Shown piece after piece: positions 34,870 to 49,800 of a stretch of DNA of 64,000 nucleotides (positions are counted from its first letter, which is position 1; the number at the start of each line of letters is the position of its first letter). Location of the stretch: positions 39,096,106-39,160,105 of the forward strand of contig CP136063.1 of the NCBI GenBank assembly GCA_032622095.1, read 5' to 3'. The translations under genes were made by a program, and so were the position numbers. The DNA is from Siphonodentalium dalli (taxonomy: Eukaryota; Mollusca; Scaphopoda; Gadilida; Siphonodentaliidae). The notes beneath the pieces were generated by a model. It had not been told where the DNA came from, made no database searches, and saw only the letters and a program-made list of their open reading frames with translations.

Positions 34870-37800
34870 TTGTAAACACACCGATCCCCACCCATCACAC
34901 CGGGGGTGCCACAACGAGGGGGTGAAAATGGGGTAAGGTATATTTTCGAGAACGGTGAGGATTACAACCGATTTGACGGGATGGGTAGGTGGCCAGCCAC
35001 AAATACACCATAGAAACACACTTACCCACAACCATCATCCTCGGTGGGGGGGGGGGGGGGGGGTATGCAAATGGGGTATGGACCATTTTCGAGAATGGTA
35101 AGGATTTCAACCAATTTCACGGTATGGGTGGTCCACACCAAATACTCCATAGAAACACCCCGATCGCCTACCCATCACCTCGGGGGTACCAATCGAGAAG
35201 GTGGAAATGGGGTATGGACCATTTTCGCAAACGGTAAGGATTTCGACCGATTTGATGTTATGGGCGCTTCGCACACCCAAATACACAATATAAACACCCG
35301 TCGCCCCTCAACATCACTCCCGGGGGTACAACTCGAGGGGTGAAAACGAGAACGGTAAGGACATCGACCGATTTGACGGCATGGGTGGGTGACCCGCCCC
35401 AAATAAACTATATAAACACCCGAACCCCACCCATCACCCGGGGGGGGGAGGGGTTAACACTCCGAGGGGTAAACATTGGGTATGGACCATTTTCGAGAAC
35501 GGTACGGATTTCGACCGATTTTATGGCATTTGGGTGGGTGGCCCGCCTCTATACACCATAGAAACACCCCACCATCTGTCAGCTGGGGGTACCTCCCAAG
35601 GGGGTGAAAATGAGGTACATGTATCGACCATTTTCGAGAAGGTAAGAATTTCGACCGATTTGACTACATGGCAGAGTGGCCCGCCAAAACACCACCCTAT
35701 AAACACTCCGACCCCTCCAATCACCCGGAGGTACCACCCCGATGTGTGAAAATGGGGTATGGACCATTTTAGAGAACGGTAAGGGTTTCGACCGATTTGA
35801 CGGCATGGGTGGGTGGCCCGCTCCAAATACACCATAGAAACACCCATACCCCCATCCATCACCACGGGGGTACCACCCCGAGGGGGTGAACATGGGGTAT
35901 GGACCATTTTCGAGAACGGTAAGGATTTCGACCGATTTGACGGTATGAATGGGTTGCCCGCCCAAAACACGCCATACAAACGTCCCGACCCCCATCATCA
36001 TCCACGGGAGGTATGCTACCACCCGAGGGGGGTAAAATGGGGTATGGACCATTTTCGAGAACGGTAAAGATTTCAACCAGTTTGACGGCATGTGTGGGTG
36101 ACCCGCCCAAAATAGACCATGGAAACACCCCGATCCCCCACCATCACCCCGGCGGTACCACCCGAGGAGATGAAAATGGGGTATGGACCATTTTCGAGAA
36201 AGGATAGGACTTCAACCGATTTGACGGCACGGGTGGATGGCTTACCCAAATACACCATAGAAACACACGATCGCACACCCATCACCACCGTGGGTACCAC
36301 CCGAGGGGTGAACATTGGGTATGGACCATTTTCTAAAACGGTAAGGATTTCAACTGATTTGACGGCGTGCGTGGGTGGCCAGCCACAAATACAAACTAGA
36401 AACACACCTACCCCAACCATCATCCCCTGGGGTACCACCCCGAGGGGGTAAAAATGGAGTATGGACAATATTCGAGAACGGTAAGGATTTCGACCGATTT
36501 GACGTCATGGGTGGGTGGCCCGCCCAAAATACAACCTAGAAACACCCGGGGGGGGGGGTAACACTCCAAAGGGGTGAACATTGGGTATGGACCATTTTCG
36601 AGAACGGTAAGTATTTCGACCGATTTGACGGCATTTTGGGTGGGTGGCCCGAATCAAATACATCACAGAAAAACCACACCAAAGGATTTCGACCGATTTG
36701 ACTTGATGGGAGGGTGGCCCGCCAAAACCACACCCTCGAAACACCCCGACACCACCAATAACCACCGGAGGTACCAGCCCGAGGGGGTGAAAATGGGGTA
36801 TGGACCATTTTCGAGAATTGTAAGGATTTCGACCGATTTGACCGCATGGATCGGTGGCCACCCCGAGATGAAAATGGGGTATGGACCATTTTCGAGAAAG
36901 GTAAGGACATCAACCGATTTGATGACATGGGTGGGTGGCCCACCCCAAATAGACCATAGAAACACCCCGATCCCACCAATCAGCCCGGAGATACCAGCCC
37001 GATGGGGTGAAAATGGGGTATGGCACATTTTCGAGAATGGTAAGAATTTCGACCGATTTGACGGCATGGGTCGGTGGCCAGCCACAAATACACCATAGGA
37101 AACGCCCGACCCCACCAATCACCCCGGTGGTACCCGCCCGAGGGGGTGAAAATTGGGTATGGACCATTTTCGCAAACGGTAAGGATTTCGACCGATTTGA
37201 TGTTATGGGCGCGTGGCACACCCAAATACACAATATAAACACCCCTCGCCCTCAACATCACTCCCCGGGGGTACAACCCGATGGGGTGAAAATGGGAAGG
37301 GACCATTTTCGTGAACGGTAAGGACATCGACCCATTTGACGGTATGGGTGGGTGACTCGCCCCAAATAAACCATAGAAACACCCGAACCCCACCCATCAC
37401 CGGGGGGGGGGGGTAACACTCCGAGGGGTAACCATTGGGTATGGACCATTTTCGAGAACGGTACAGATTTCGACCGATTGATGGCATTTGGGTGGGTGGC
37501 CCGCCTCTATACACCATAGAAAAACCCCATCCCACCTGTCAGCTGGGGGTACCTCCCAAGGGGGTGAACATGAGGTACATGTATCGACCATTTCCGAGAA
37601 GGTAAGAATTTCGACCGATTTGACTACATGGCAGTGTGGCCCACCATAACACCACCCTAGAAACACTCCGACCCCTCCACTCACTCGGAGGTACCACCCT
37701 GAGGTGTGAAAATGGGGTATGGACCATTTTCGAGAACGGTAAGGGTTTCGACCGATTTGACGGCATGGGTGGGTGGCCCGCTCCAAATACACCCTAGAAA

Positions 37801-40800
37801 CACCCATTCCCCCATCCATCACCACGGGGGTACCACCCCGAGGGGGTGAACATGGGGTATGGACCATTTTCGAGTACGGTAAGGATATCGACCGATTTGA
37901 CGGTATGAATGGGTTGCCCTACTAACACGCCCTACAAACGTCCGACCCCCATCATCACCCACGGGAGGTATGCTACCACCCGAGGGGGTAAAATGGGGTA
38001 TGGACCATTTTCGAGAACGGTAAAGATTTCAACCAATTTGACGGCATGTGTGGGTGACCCGCCCAAAATAGACCATGGAAACACCCCGATCCCCACCATC
38101 ACCCCGGTGGTACCACCCCGAGGAGATGAAAATGGGGTATGGACCATTTTCGAGAAAGGTAAGGACTTCAACCGATTTGACGGCACGGGTGGGTGGCTTA
38201 CCCAAATACACCATAGAAACACACGATCGCACACCCATCACCACCGTGGGTACCACCCGAGGGGTGAACATGGGGTATGGGCCATTTTCGAGAACGGTAA
38301 GGATTTCAACTGATTTGACGGCGTGGGTGGGTGGCCAGCCACAAATATACACTAGAAACACACCTACCCCAACCATCATCTCCTGTGGTAACACCACGAC
38401 GGGGTAAAAATGGAGTATGGACAATAATCGAGAACGGTAAGGATTTCAACCGATTTGACGTTATGGGCGGTTGGCACACCCCAAATACACAATAGAAACA
38501 CCCCACAACCGGGGAGTACCACCCGAGGGGTGAAAATGGGGTTTGGACCATTTTCGAGAACGGTAAGGATTTCGACCGATTTGACGTCATGGGTGGGTGG
38601 CCCGCCCAAAATACAACCTAGAAACACCCGAATCTCACCATCACCCGGGGGGGGGGGGGGGGTAACACTCCAAGGGGGTGAACATTGGGTATGGACCATT
38701 TTCGAGAACGGTAAGTATTTCGACCAATTTGACGGCATTTCGGGTGGGTGGCCTGCATGAAATACATCACAGAAAAACCACACCAACCTGTCAGCTGGGG
38801 GTACCACGCAAGGGGGTGAAATGAGGTATCGACCATTTTCGAAAAGGAAAGGATTTCGACCGATTTAACTAGATGGGAGGGTAGCCCGCCAAAACCACAC
38901 CCTCGAAACACCCCGACATCACCAATCGCCACCGGAGGTACCAGCCCACGGGGGTAAAAATGGGGTATGGACCATTTTCGAGAATTGTAAGGATTTCGAC
39001 CGATTTGACGGCATGGATCGGTGGCCACCCCGAGATGAAAATGGGGTACGGACCATTTTCGAGAAAGCTAAGGACTTCAACCGATTTGATGGCATGGGTG
39101 TGTGGCCCACCCCAAATACATCATAGAAACACCCCGACCCCACCAATCATCCCGGATGTACCAGCCCGATGGGGTGAAAATGGGGTACTGAACATTTTCG
39201 AGAACGGTAAGGATTTCGACCGATTTGACGGCATGGGTCGGTGGCCAGCCACAAATACACCATGGGAAACCCCCGACCCCACCAATCACCCCGGTGGTAC
39301 CCGTCCGAGGGGGGGGGGGGGTGAAAATGGGTTATGGAATATTTTCGATAACGGAAAAGATTTCGACCGATTTTACGCGGTGACCCGCCCCAAATACACC
39401 CTAGAAGCACCCAGACCCCCCATCGTTCACCACGGGGGTACACCCCAAGGTGATGAGCATGTGGTATGGACCATTTTACGTTACGGATTTCGACCGATTT
39501 GGCGGTATGAGTGGGTGGCCTGCCACAAACACACCCTACACACACCCAACCCTCATCATCACCCGTGGGAGGTAGGCTACCACCCAAGGAGGTAAATATG
39601 GGGTATGGACCATTTTTGAGAACGGTAAGGATTTCAACTGATTTGACGGCGTGGGTGGGTGGCCAGCCACAAATACACACGCGAGACACACCTACCCCAA
39701 CCATCATCCCCTGGGGTACCACCCCGAGGGGGTAAAAATGGAGTATGGAAATAGTCGAGAACCGTAAGTATTTCAACCGATTTGACGTTATGGGCGGGTG
39801 GCATACCCCAAATACACAATAGAAACACCCCACAACCGGGGGTACCACCCGATGGGTGAAAATGGGGTATGGACCATTTTCGAGAACGGTAAGGATTTCG
39901 ACCGATTTGTCGTCATGGGTGGGTGGCCCGCCCAAAATACAAACTAAAAACACCCGAACTCCACCCATCACCCGGGGGGGGGGGGGGGGTAACAATCCAA
40001 GGGGGGTGAACATTGGGTATGGACCATTTTCGAGAACGGTAAGTATTTCGACCAATTTGACGGCAATTCGGGTGGGTGGCCTGCATGAAATACATCACAG
40101 AAAAACCACACCAACCTGTCAGCTGGGGGTACCACGCAAGGGGGTGAAAATGAGGTATCGACCATTTTCGAAAAGGAAAGGATTTCGACCGATTTGACTA
40201 GATGGGAGGGTGGCCCGCCAAAACCACACCCTCGAAACACCCCGACACCACCAATCACAACCGGAGGTACCAGCCCGAGGGGTAAAAATTGGGTATGGAC
40301 CATTTTCGAGAATTGTAAGGATTTCGACCGATTTGACGGCATGGATCGGTGGCCACCCCGAGATGAAAATGGGGTATGGACCATTTTCGAGAAAGCTAAG
40401 GACTTCAACCGATTTGATGGCATGGGTGGGTGGCCCACCCCAAATACACCATAGAAACACCTCGACCCCACCAATCAGCCCGGAGGTACCAGCCCGAGGG
40501 TGTGAAAATGGGGTATGAAACATTTTCGAAAACGGTAAGGATTTCAACCGATTTGACGGCATGGGTCGGTGGCCAGCCACAAATACACCATAGGAAACCC
40601 CCGACCCCATCAATCACCCCGGTGGTACCCGCCCCAGGGGGGGGGGGGTGAAAATGGGATATGGAATAGTTTCCACAAGGGAAAAGATTTCGACGGATTT
40701 GACAGCATGGGTCGGTGACCCGCCCCAAATACACCATAGAAACACCCAGACCCCATCCTTCACCACGGTGTCCCGCCCCAAATACACCCAAGAAATACCC

Positions 40801-40862
40801 CGATCCCCACCCATCACCACGGGAGTACCACCTGCGGGGGTGAAAATGTGGTATGGACCAGA
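34870..40862. repeat. Satellite array 1, ~137-bp monomer (about 44 copies) with higher-order structure
   Basis: Every 134-140 bp recurs GGTATGGACCATTTTCGAGA, then ACGGTAAGGATTTCGACCGA, TTTGACGGCATGGGTGGGTG, a CCAAATACACCATAGAAACA part and a C/G-rich part with GGTACCACC. Copies differ by up to about a quarter. Distinctive variants recur about 1950-2080 bp apart (AGCTGGGGGTACCTCCCAAG at 35581 and 37541), and others 1328 bp apart (TCAGCTGGGGGTACCACGCA at 38791 and 40119). The many open frames on both strands follow from the repeat being nearly free of stops and do not look coding. Confidence 0.95.
35044..35063. repeat. Poly-G tract within satellite 1 (one of about seven)
   Basis: A run of about 18-20 G. 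Comparable runs sit near 36548, 37403, 38646, 39309, 39973 and 40638, all at the same place in the monomer, after CATCACC or at the CGAGGGGG site. Confidence 0.85.
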
Positions 40863-43800
40863 TTTATAGAACCCATCTATAGTCACACGGGGCGATCACA
40901 AATGTCACCGATACTTCCTCACGATTAGCGCTAATATGTGAGTTATTATTTCAATTCCCCACCAAAACTAAATCCTAGGTAGCTACCATATATAGGAGTC
41001 AACCTGACGCGATATTGGGGAATTTGTCGGGTTTCGTTTCAATGGGGAATCGATTGGTGTGCCCTCTATTGTGGACAATTATTAAGTTAAATAGACGCTA
41101 TTGTGTTTTGCAGCCGTGCTTTTGCAGTTATTGATAATTTTGAGTGGGGTTTTGTCCCATTATGGGCACACAGAGAGCACTGCGGTTCATTCACTTCTAA
41201 TCTGGCTACCAAATATATGCGAGCTAGGATTCAGCAAATCCGATCCCGATTTTACGACGTAAAACGCCGTCCCTGCGAATTATTTGGACATTGCGACACC
41301 ATTTTATGAGTGAACGTTCATACGGCCACCGGTCACCTTATGTAATCGAACGATCCAAGAAATCTCGTTCGGAAGAACCCGGATTAGGCCGGATATCATC
41401 GCTATTATTATGATATAGAGAGTAATCAATTGGGTGACAACCACCCCCCCCCATTTCGGGGATGGTGGGATGTAATTATGTGTATTTGAGGCGGCCACCC
41501 ACCCTCGCCGTCAAATCACCGATCCGAAAAACCCCGTTCAAAAAGGACCTATTATTCCGATTCCCCACGAATATTAAATTCGAGAAAATTCCCAATGTGA
41601 CAAAAATGCATCCCATATTTATAGAACCAATCTATATAGTCACACGGGGCGATCACAAATGTCACCGATACTTCCGCAAATATGTTCACAAATACGATAT
41701 GGCCAAATAACCTCACGATTAGCGCTAATATGTGAGTTATTATTTCAATTCCCCACCAAAACTAAACCCTAGGTAGCTACCATATATAGGAGTCAATCTT
41801 ACGCGATATTGGGGGAATTTGTCGGGTTTCGTTTCAATGGGAAATCGATTGGTGTGCCCTCTATTCTGGACAATTATTAAGTTAAATGGACGCTATTGTA
41901 TTGTGCAGCCTTGCTTTTGCAGTTATTGATAATTTTAAGTGGGGTTTTGTCCCATTATGGGCGCACAGAGAGCAGTACAGTTCAATCATTTCTAAACTGG
42001 CTACCATATATAGGAGCCAATCTTACGCGATTTTGGGGAATTTGTCGGGTTTCGTTTCAATGGGGAATCGAATGGTGTGCCCTCTATTGTGGACAATTGT
42101 TAAGTTAAATTGACGCTATTGTATTGTGCAGCATTGCTTTTGCAGTTATTGAAAGGACCTATTATTCCGATTCCCCACGAATACTAATCCGAGAAAATAC
42201 CCAATGTGACAAAAAATGCATCCCATATTTATAGAACCCATATATAGTCACACGGGGTGATCACAAATGTCACCGATACTTCCGCACATATGTTCACAAA
42301 TACGATATGGCCAAATAACCTCACGATTAGCGCTAATATGTGAGTTATTATTTCAATTCCCCACCAAAACTAAACCCTAGGTAGCTACCATATATAGGAG
42401 TCAATCTTACGCGATATTGGGGAAATTGTCGGGTTTCGTTTCAATGGGGAATAGAATGGTGTGCCCTCTATTGTGGACAATCATTAAGTTAAATGGACGC
42501 TATTGTATTGTGCAGCCTTGCTTTTGCAGTTATTGATAATTTTAAGTGGGGTTTTGTCCCATTATGGGCGCACAGAGAGCAGTACAGTTCAATCATTTCT
42601 AAACTGGCTACCATATATAGGAGCCAATCTTACGCGATATTGGGGAATTTGTCGGGTTTCGTTTCAATGGGGAATCGAATGGTGTGCCCTCTATTGTGGA
42701 CAATTGTTAAGTTAAATTGACGCTATTGTATTGTGCAGCATTGCTTTTGCAGTTATTGAAAGGACCTATTATTCCGATTCCCCACGAATACTAATCCGAG
42801 AAAATACCCAATGTGACAAAAAATGCATCCCATATTTATAGAACCCATATATAGTCACACGGGGTGATCACAAATGTCACCGATACTTCCGCACATATGT
42901 TCACAAATACGATATGGCCAAATAACCTCACGATTAGCGCTAATATGTGAGTTATTATTTCAATTCCCCACCAAAACTAAATCCTAGGTAGCTACCATAT
43001 ATAGGAGTCAATCTTACGCGATATTGGGGAAATTGTCGGGTCTCGTTTCAATGGGGAATAGAATGGTGTGCCCTCTATTGTGGACAATCATTAAGTTAAA
43101 TGGACGCTATTGTATTGTGCAGCCTTGCTTTTACAGTTATTGATAATTTTAAGTGGGATTTTGTCCCATTATGGGCTCACAGAGAGCAGTACAGTTCAAT
43201 CATTTATAATCTGGCTACCTTATATGCGAGCCAGGATTCAGAAAAACCGATCGCGATTTTACGTAAAACGCTATCAATGCGAATTCTTTGGACATTGCGA
43301 CACCAAATTATGAATGGACGTTCATATGGCCACCGGCCACCTTATGTAATCGACCGATCCAAGAAATTTCGTTCGGAAGAACCCGGATTAGGCCGGATAT
43401 CATCGCTATTATTATGATATAGAGAGTAATCAATTGGGTGACACCTCCCCCCCCCCCATTTCGGGGATGGTGGGATGTAATTATGTGTATTTGAGGCGGC
43501 CACCCACCCTCGCCGCCAAATCACCGATTCGAAAAAAAACCCGTTCAAAAAGGACCTATTATTCCGATTCCCCACGAATACTAAATTCGAGAAAATCCCC
43601 AATGTGACAAAAAATGCATCCCATATTTATAAAACCCACCCATAGTCACACGGGGTGATCACAAATGTCACCGATACTTCCGCACATATGTTCACAAATA
43701 CGATATGGCCAAATAACCTCACGATTAGCGCTAATATGTGAGTTATTATTTCAATTCCCCACCAAAACTAAACCCTAGGTAGCTACCATATATAGGAGTC

Positions 43801-46800
43801 AATCTTACGCGATATTGGGGAATTTGTCGGGTTTCGTTTCAATGGGAAATCGATTGGTGTGCCCTCTATTCTGGACAATTATTAAGTTAAATGGACGCTA
43901 TTGTATTGTGCAGCCTTGCTTTTGCAGTTATTGATAATTTTAAGTGGGGTTTTGTCCCATTATGGGCGCACAGAGAGCAGTACAGTTCAATCATTTCTAA
44001 ACTGGCTACCATATATAGGAGCCAATCTTACGCGATATTGGGGAATTTGTCGGGTTTCGTTTCAATGGGGAATCGAATGGTGTGCCCTCTATTGTGGACA
44101 ATTGTTAAGTTAAATTGACGCTATTGTATTGTGCAGCATTGCTTTTGCAGTTATTGAAAGGACCTATTATTCCGATTCCCCACGAATACTAATCCGAGAA
44201 AATACCCAATGTGACAAAAAATGCATCCCATATTTATAGAACCCATATATAGTCACACGGGGTGATCACAAATGTCACCGATACTTCCGCACATATGTTC
44301 ACAAATACGATATGGCCAAATAACCTCACGATTAGCGCTAATATGTGAGTTATTATTTCAATTCCCCACCAAAACTAAATCCTAGGTAGCTACCATATAT
44401 AGGAGTCAATCTTACGCGATATTGGGGAAATTGTCGGGTTTCGTTTCAATGGGGAATAGAATGGTGTGCCCTCTATTGTGGACAATCATTAAATTAAATG
44501 GACGCTATTGTATTGTGCAGCCTTGCTTTTACAGTTATTGATAATTTTAAGTGGGATTTTGTCCCATTATGGGCTCACAGAGAGCAGTACAGTTCAATCA
44601 TTTATAATCTGGCTACCTTATATGCGAGCCAGGATTCAGAAAAACCGATCGCGATTTTACGTAAAACGCTATCAATGCGAATTCTTTGGACATTGCGACA
44701 CCAAATTATGAATGGACGTTCATATGGCCACCGGCCACCTTATGTAATCGACCGATCCAAGAAATTTCGTTCGGAAGAACCCGGATTAGGCCGGATATCA
44801 TCGCTATTATTATGATATAGAGAGTAATCAATTGGGTGACACCCCCCCCCCCATTTCGGGATGGTGGGATGTAATTATGTGTATTTGAGGCGGCCACCCA
44901 CCCTCGCCGCCAAATCACCGATCCGAAAAAAACCCGTTCAAAAAGGACCTATTATTCCGATTCCCCACGAATACTAAATTCGAGAAAATCCCCAATGTGA
45001 CAAAAAATGCATCCCATATTTATAAAACCCACCATAGTCACACGGGGTGATCACAAATGTCACCGATACTTCCGCACATATGTTCACAAATACGATATGG
45101 CCAAATAACCTCACGATTAGCGCTAATATGTGAGTTATTATTTCAATTCCCCACCAAAACTAAACCCTAGGTAGCTACCATATATAGGAGTCAATCTTAC
45201 GCGATATTGGGGAATTTGTCGGGTTTCGTTTCAATGGGAAATCGATTGGTGTGCCCTCTATTCTGGACAATTATTAAGTTAAATGGACGCTATTGTATTG
45301 TGCAGCCTGCTTTTGCAGTTATTGATAATTTTAAGTGGGGTTTTGTCCCATTATGGGCGCACAGAGAGCAGTACAGTTCAATCATTTCTAAACTGGCTAC
45401 CATATATAGGAGCCAATCTTACGCGATATTGGGGAATTTGTCGGGTTTCGTTTCAATGGGGAATCGAATGGTGTGCCCTCTATTGTGGACAATTGTTAAG
45501 TTAAATTGACGCTATTGTATTGTGCAGCATTGCTTTTGCAGTTATTGAAAGGACCTATTATTCCGATTCCCCACGAATACTAATCCGAGAAAATACCCAA
45601 TGTGACAAAAAATGCATCTCATATTTATAGAACCCATATATAGTCACACGGGGTGATCACAAATGTCACCGATACTTCCGCACATATGTTCACAAATACG
45701 ATATGGCCAAATAACCTCACGATTAGCGCTAATATGTGAGTTATTATTTCAATTCCCCACCAAAACTAAATCCTAGGTAGCTACCATATATAGGAGTCAA
45801 TCTTACGCGATATTGGGGAAATTGTCGGGTCTCGTTTCAATGGGGAATAGAATGGTGTGCCCTCTATTGTGGACAATCATTAAGTTAAATGGACGCTATT
45901 GTATTGTGCAGCTTGCTTTTACAGTTATTGATAATTTTAAGTGGGATTTTGTCCCATTATGGCTCACAGAGAGCAGTACAGTTCAATCATTTATAATCTG
46001 GCTACCTTATATGCGAGCCAGGATTCAGAAAAACCGATCGCGATTTTACGTAAAACGCTATCAATGCGAATTCTTTGGACATTGCGACACCAAATTATGA
46101 ATGGACGTTCATATGGCCACCGGCCACCTTATGTAATCGACCGATCCAAGAAATTTCGTTCGGAAGAACCCGGATTAGGCCGGATATCATCGCTATTATT
46201 ATGATATAGAGAGTAATCAATTGGGTGACACCTCCCCCCCCCATTTCGGGGATGGTGGGATGTAATTATGTGTATTTGAGGCGGCCACCCACCCTCGCCG
46301 CCAAATCACCGATCCGAAAAAAAACCCGTTCAAAAAGGACCTATTATTCCGATTCCCCACGAATACTAAATTCGAGAAAATCCCCAATGTGACAAAAAAT
46401 GCATCCCATATTTATAAAACCCACCCATAGTCACACGGGGTGATCACAAATGTCACCGATACTTCCGCACATATGTTCACAAATACGATATGGCCAAATA
46501 ACCTCACGATTAGCGCTAATATGTGAGTTATTATTTCAATTCCCCACCAAAACTAAACCCTAGGTAGCTACCATATATAGGAGTCAATCTTTATGCGATA
46601 TTGGGGAATTTGTCGGGTTTCGTTTCAATGGGGAACCGATTGGTGTGTCCTCTATTGTGGACAATTATTAAGTTAAATGGACGCTATTGTATTGTGCAGC
46701 CTTACTTTTGCAGTTATTATTAATTTTAAGTGGGGTTTTGTCCCATTATGGGCGCACAGAGAACATTACAGTTCAATTATTTCTAACCTGGCTACCATAT

Positions 46801-49800
46801 ATGCGAGCCAGCATTCAACAAAACCGATCGGGATTGTACATAAAACGCTGTCACTGCGAATTCTTTGGACATTGCGACACCAAATTATGAGTGGACGTTT
46901 ATATGGCCACCATCCACCTTATGTAATCGACCGATCCAAGAAATTTCGTTCGGAAGAACCCGGATTAGGCCAGATATCATCGCTATTATTATGATATAGA
47001 GAGTTATCAATTGGGTGCCACCCCCCCCCCCCATTTCTGTGAGGGTGGAATGTATCTATGGGTATTTGAGGCGGCCACCCACACTCGTCGTCAAATCACG
47101 GATCCGAGAAAAGCCGTTCAAAAAGGACGTGTTATTCCGATTTCCCACGAATACTAAATTCAAGAAAATCCCCAATGTGACAATAAATGCATCCCATATT
47201 ATAGAACCCATCTATAGTCACACGGGGCGATCATAAATATCACCGATGCTTCCGCACATATGTTCACCGATGCGATATGGCCAAATAACCTCACGATTAG
47301 CGCTAATATGTGAGTTATTATTTCAATTCCCCACCAAAACTAAACCCTAGGTAGCTACCATATATAGGAGTCAATCTTATCCGATATTGGGGAAATTGTC
47401 GGGTTTCGTTTCAATGGGGAATTGATTGGTGCGCCCTCTATTGTGGACAATTATTAAGTTAAATGGACGCTATTGTATTGTGCAGCCTTGCTTTTGCAGT
47501 TATTGATAATTTTAAGTGGGGTTTTGTCCCATTATGGGCGCACAGAGAGCAGTACAGTTCAATCATTTCTAAACTGGCTACCATATATAGGAGCCAATCT
47601 TACGCGATATTGGGGAATTTGTCGGGTTTCGTTTCAATGGGGAATCGAATGGTGTGCCCTCTATTGTGGACAATTGTTAAGTTAAATTGACGCTATTGTA
47701 TTGTGCAGCATTGCTTTTGCAGTTATTGAAAGGACCTATTATTCCGATTCCCCACGAATACTAATCCGAGAAAATACCCAATGTGACAAAAAATGCATCC
47801 CATATTTATAGAACCCATATATAGTCACACGGGGTGATCACAAATGTCACCGATACTTCCGCACATATGTTCACAAATACGATATGGCCAAATAACCTCA
47901 CGATTAGCGCTAATATGTGAGTTATTATTTCAATTCCCCACCAAAACTAAATCCTAGGTAGCTACCATATATAGGAGTCAATCTTACGCGATATTGGGGA
48001 AATTGTCGGGTTTCGTTTCAATGGGGAATAGAATGGTGTGCCCTCTATTGTGGACAATCATTAAGTTAAATGGACGCTATTGTATTGTGCAGCCTTGCTT
48101 TTGCAGTTATTGATAATTTTAAGTGGGATTTTGTCCCATTATGGGCTCACAGAGAGCAGTACAGTTCAATCATTTATAATCTGGCTACCTTATATGCGAG
48201 CCAGGATTCAGAAAAACCGATCGCGATTTTACGTAAAACGCTATCAATGCGAATTATTTGGACATTGCGACACCAAATTATGAATGGACGTTCATATGGC
48301 CACCGGCCACCTTATGTAATCGACCGATCCAAGAAATTTCGTTCGGAAGAACCCGGATTAGGCCGGATATCATCGCTATTATTATGATATAGAGAGTAAT
48401 CAATTAGGTGACAACCCCACCCCCCCCCCCATTTCGGGGATGGTGGGATGTAATTATGTGTATTTGAGGCGGCCACCCACCCTCGCCGTCAAATCACCGA
48501 TCCGAAAAAAAACCCGTTCAAAAAGGACCTATTATTCCGATTCCCCACGAATACTAAATTCGAGAAAATCCCCAATGTGACAAAAAATGCATCCCATATT
48601 TATAAAACCCACCCATAGTCACACGGGCGATCACAAATGTCACCGATACTTCCGCACATATGTTCACAAATACGATATGGCCAAATAACCTCACGATTAG
48701 CGCTAATATGTGAGTTATTATTTCAATTCCCCACCAAAACTAAACCCTAGGTAGCTACCATATATAGGAGTCAATCTTATGCGATATTGGGGAATTTGTC
48801 GGGTTTCGTTTCAATGGGGAATCGATTGGTGTGTCCTCTATTGTGGACAATTATTAAGTTAAATGGACGCTATTGTATTGTGCAGCCTTACTTTTGCAGT
48901 TATTATTAATTTTAAGTGGGGTTTTGTCCCATTATGGGCGCACAGAGAACATTACAGTTCAATTATTTCTAACCTGGCTACCATATATGCGAGCCAGCAT
49001 TCAACAAAACCGATCGGGATTGTACATAAAACGCTGTCACTGCGAATTCTTTGGACATTGCGACACCAAATTATGAGTGGACGTTTATATGGCCACCGTC
49101 CACCTTATGTAATCGACCGATCCAAGAAATTTCGTTCGGAAGAACCCGGATTAGGCCAGATATCATCGCTATTATTATGATATAGAGAGTTATCAATTGG
49201 GTGCCACCCCCCCCCCCCATTTCTGTGAGGGTGGAATGTATCTATGGGTATTTGAGGCGGCCACCCACACTCGTCGTCAAATCACCGATCCGAGAAAAGC
49301 CGTTCAAAAAGGACGTGTTATTCCGATTTCCCACGAATACTAAATTCGAGAAAATCCCCAATGTGACAATAAATGCATCCCATATTATAGAACCCATCTA
49401 TAGTCACACGGGGCGATCATAAATATCACCGATGCTTCCGCACATATGTTCACCGATGCGATATGGCCAAATAACCTCACGATTAGCGCTAATATGTGAG
49501 TTATTATTTCAATTCCCCACCAAAACTAAACCCTAGGTAGCTACCATATATAGGAGTCAATCTTATCCGATATTGGGGAAATTGTCGGGTTTCGTTTCAA
49601 TGGGGAATTGATTGGTGCGCCCTCTATTGTGGACGCTATTGTATTGTGCAGCCTTGCTTTTGCAGTTATTGATAATTTTAATTGGGGATTTGTCCCATTA
49701 AGGGCGCACAGAGGGCACTACAGTTCAATCATTTCTAACCTGGCTACCATATATGCGAGCCAGGATTCAGCAAAACCGATCGCGATTTTACGTAAAACGC

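Noticed and set aside
34870-40862. Dozens of ORFs of 60-300 codons on both strands
   Set aside because: They are the satellite monomer read in all frames. The frames shift from copy to copy, have no domain, and occur equally on both strands.
34870-40862. A CRISPR-like look of regularly spaced repeats
   Set aside because: Repeat units are contiguous with no unique spacers, the context is eukaryotic, and no cas genes exist here.
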